Positions 5,619-6,155 of a stretch of DNA of 6,155 nucleotides are shown here, one piece after another. Numbering within the stretch: the stretch's first letter is position 1; every line of letters starts with the position of its first letter. The position numbers were made by a program, and so were the translations under genes. The notes under the pieces are model-generated. The model saw only the letters and a list, made by a program, of their open reading frames with translations, was not told where the DNA came from and searched no databases. The DNA is from Thermoanaerobacteraceae bacterium (GTDB taxonomy: Bacteria; Bacillota; Desulfotomaculia; Desulfotomaculales; Ammonificaceae). The stretch is taken from assembly GCA_030016455.1 (NCBI GenBank), contig JASEJH010000099.1:1-6155 (forward strand). The letters run 5' to 3'.

Positions 5619-5648
5619 GTTTTGCGCCATTCTAATGACGCCGAAAAC
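5619..5648. other. Inverted repeat directly upstream of the mtrB -35
   Basis: GTTTT-GCGCCAT (5619-5630) and ATGACGC (5635-5641)-CG-AAAAC (5644-5648) form a 7-bp stem (one G-U/mismatch) around a 4-base loop, continued after a two-base bulge by five more pairs. It sits between the dnaE stop and the promoter and abuts the -35. No T run follows on the minus strand, so it is a weak terminator candidate for dnaE at best. It could equally be an activator or repressor site. Confidence 0.35.
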
Positions 5649-5696
5649 CCTTTTAGTTCTAGCTTTCTCCGAAAGTTACCGTTTCCGGATCCGGCC

Positions 5697-6155
5697 TCAA
5701 GGCTGCCGCCAGGTGACCTTAATATTCTTTTCCCCCACCATCTCTTTTAAGATACCGACCACCGGCGAGGTCACGTCGATCCAGTATCCCTCCGGAGCTT
5801 TCCGGACCACGTTCTCGCCCGGGTAATACAGGTAGACCGGGCAGCTTCCGCGGTGCCGGCCCAGTACTTCCTTGAACCGGGCCAGGAATTCCGGGCCGGC
5901 TTCCGGAAGGCGCACGTATACCTCTGCGCCGTTTGTATTCACCGGCGTGATTTCTTCGGCCACCAGCCGCAACCGCTCGCCCCAGGCAGCCTTCTTCCCC
6001 CGGACAATCAGCACCGCTTCCGGCCGCAGCAGGTGGCGGTACTCCTGGTAAACCCGCGGGTAAACGACCACCTCTATGACGCCCGTCAGATCCTCTATGT
6101 GTAGCACCGCCATCGCCTCTCCCTTGCGGGTGCGGTGCCGTTTGAGCGCCAGTAC
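5697..6155 (-). CDS. dnaE: DNA polymerase III alpha subunit, C-terminal part (partial)
   Basis: The last 152 residues of the replicative (DnaE1-type) DNA polymerase; the start and the polymerase domains lie beyond the right edge. The visible part begins in the well-known passage TRKGEAMAVLHIEDLTG and continues IEVVVYPRVYQEY, which is the OB-fold single-stranded DNA-binding domain near the C-terminus of DnaE. It ends with a C-terminal region (VYLYYPGENVV...WIDVTSPVVGILKEMVGEKNIKV) of the type that follows the OB fold in Gram-positive enzymes. The frame is open to the last base of the window and stops with TGA at 5697-5699. An ATG at 6113 is internal, not a start. dnaE next to accD-accA-pfkA-pyk is a conserved Firmicutes order; mtrB and the small gene are inserted between. 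Confidence 0.95.
   Translation of the reverse strand, partial: VLALKRHRTRKGEAMAVLHIEDLTGVIEVVVYPRVYQEYRHLLRPEAVLIVRGKKAAWGERLRLVAEEITPVNTNGAEVYVRLPEAGPEFLARFKEVLGRHRGSCPVYLYYPGENVVRKAPEGYWIDVTSPVVGILKEMVGEKNIKVTWRQP

Noticed and set aside
1..6155. CRISPR arrays, tRNA/rRNA genes, insertion sequences, prophage or defence genes
   Set aside because: No direct repeats with spacers, tRNA-like cloverleaf, transposase motifs or terminal inverted repeats were seen. The window is core metabolism.

Overview
The window looks like chromosomal core sequence from a Gram-positive bacterium, most likely a moderately GC-rich anaerobic member of the Clostridia (Desulfotomaculum/Pelotomaculum/Moorella-like). 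This is inferred from gene order (dnaE, accD, accA, pfkA, pyk, also found together in Bacillus and relatives), from strong GGAGG-type ribosome binding sites, from frequent TTG/GTG starts, from a Bacillus-type TRAP protein, and from a pyruvate kinase with the extra C-terminal PEP-utiliser-like domain. No species can be named from the sequence alone.

Every gene I can support lies on the minus strand, so transcription runs from right to left. In that direction: the 3' end of dnaE (5697-6155, running off the right edge); a 134-base spacer with a good promoter and two dyads; mtrB, encoding the tryptophan-activated RNA-binding protein TRAP (5332-5562); a 109-base spacer with a long imperfect hairpin; a 61-residue conserved-looking small protein (5037-5222); accD (4171-5016, apparent CTG start) and accA (3200-4171), which overlap by one base; a 287-base spacer rich in hairpins that probably ends the acc transcript and carries the pfkA promoter; pfkA (1950-2912, TTG start); a 145-base spacer; and pyk (56-1804). 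The left edge holds a degenerate 7-base tandem repeat that continues out of the window.

Functionally the block joins the two control points of lower glycolysis (6-phosphofructokinase and pyruvate kinase) to the carboxyltransferase half of acetyl-CoA carboxylase, the first step of fatty-acid synthesis. The small protein sits where a cofactor or regulator of AccD/AccA might be, but its function is unknown. The unusual member is mtrB. In Bacillus it lies beside folE (mtrA); here it sits between a replication gene and the lipid-synthesis genes, apparently with its own promoter.

I did not find an entirely new system. The best points for a second look are the accD start region (a rare CTG start overlapped by a five-codon frame ATG-Tyr-Trp-Phe-stop), the structured leader between mtrB and the small gene, the dyad that encloses the mtrB ribosome binding site, and the edge heptamer repeat.
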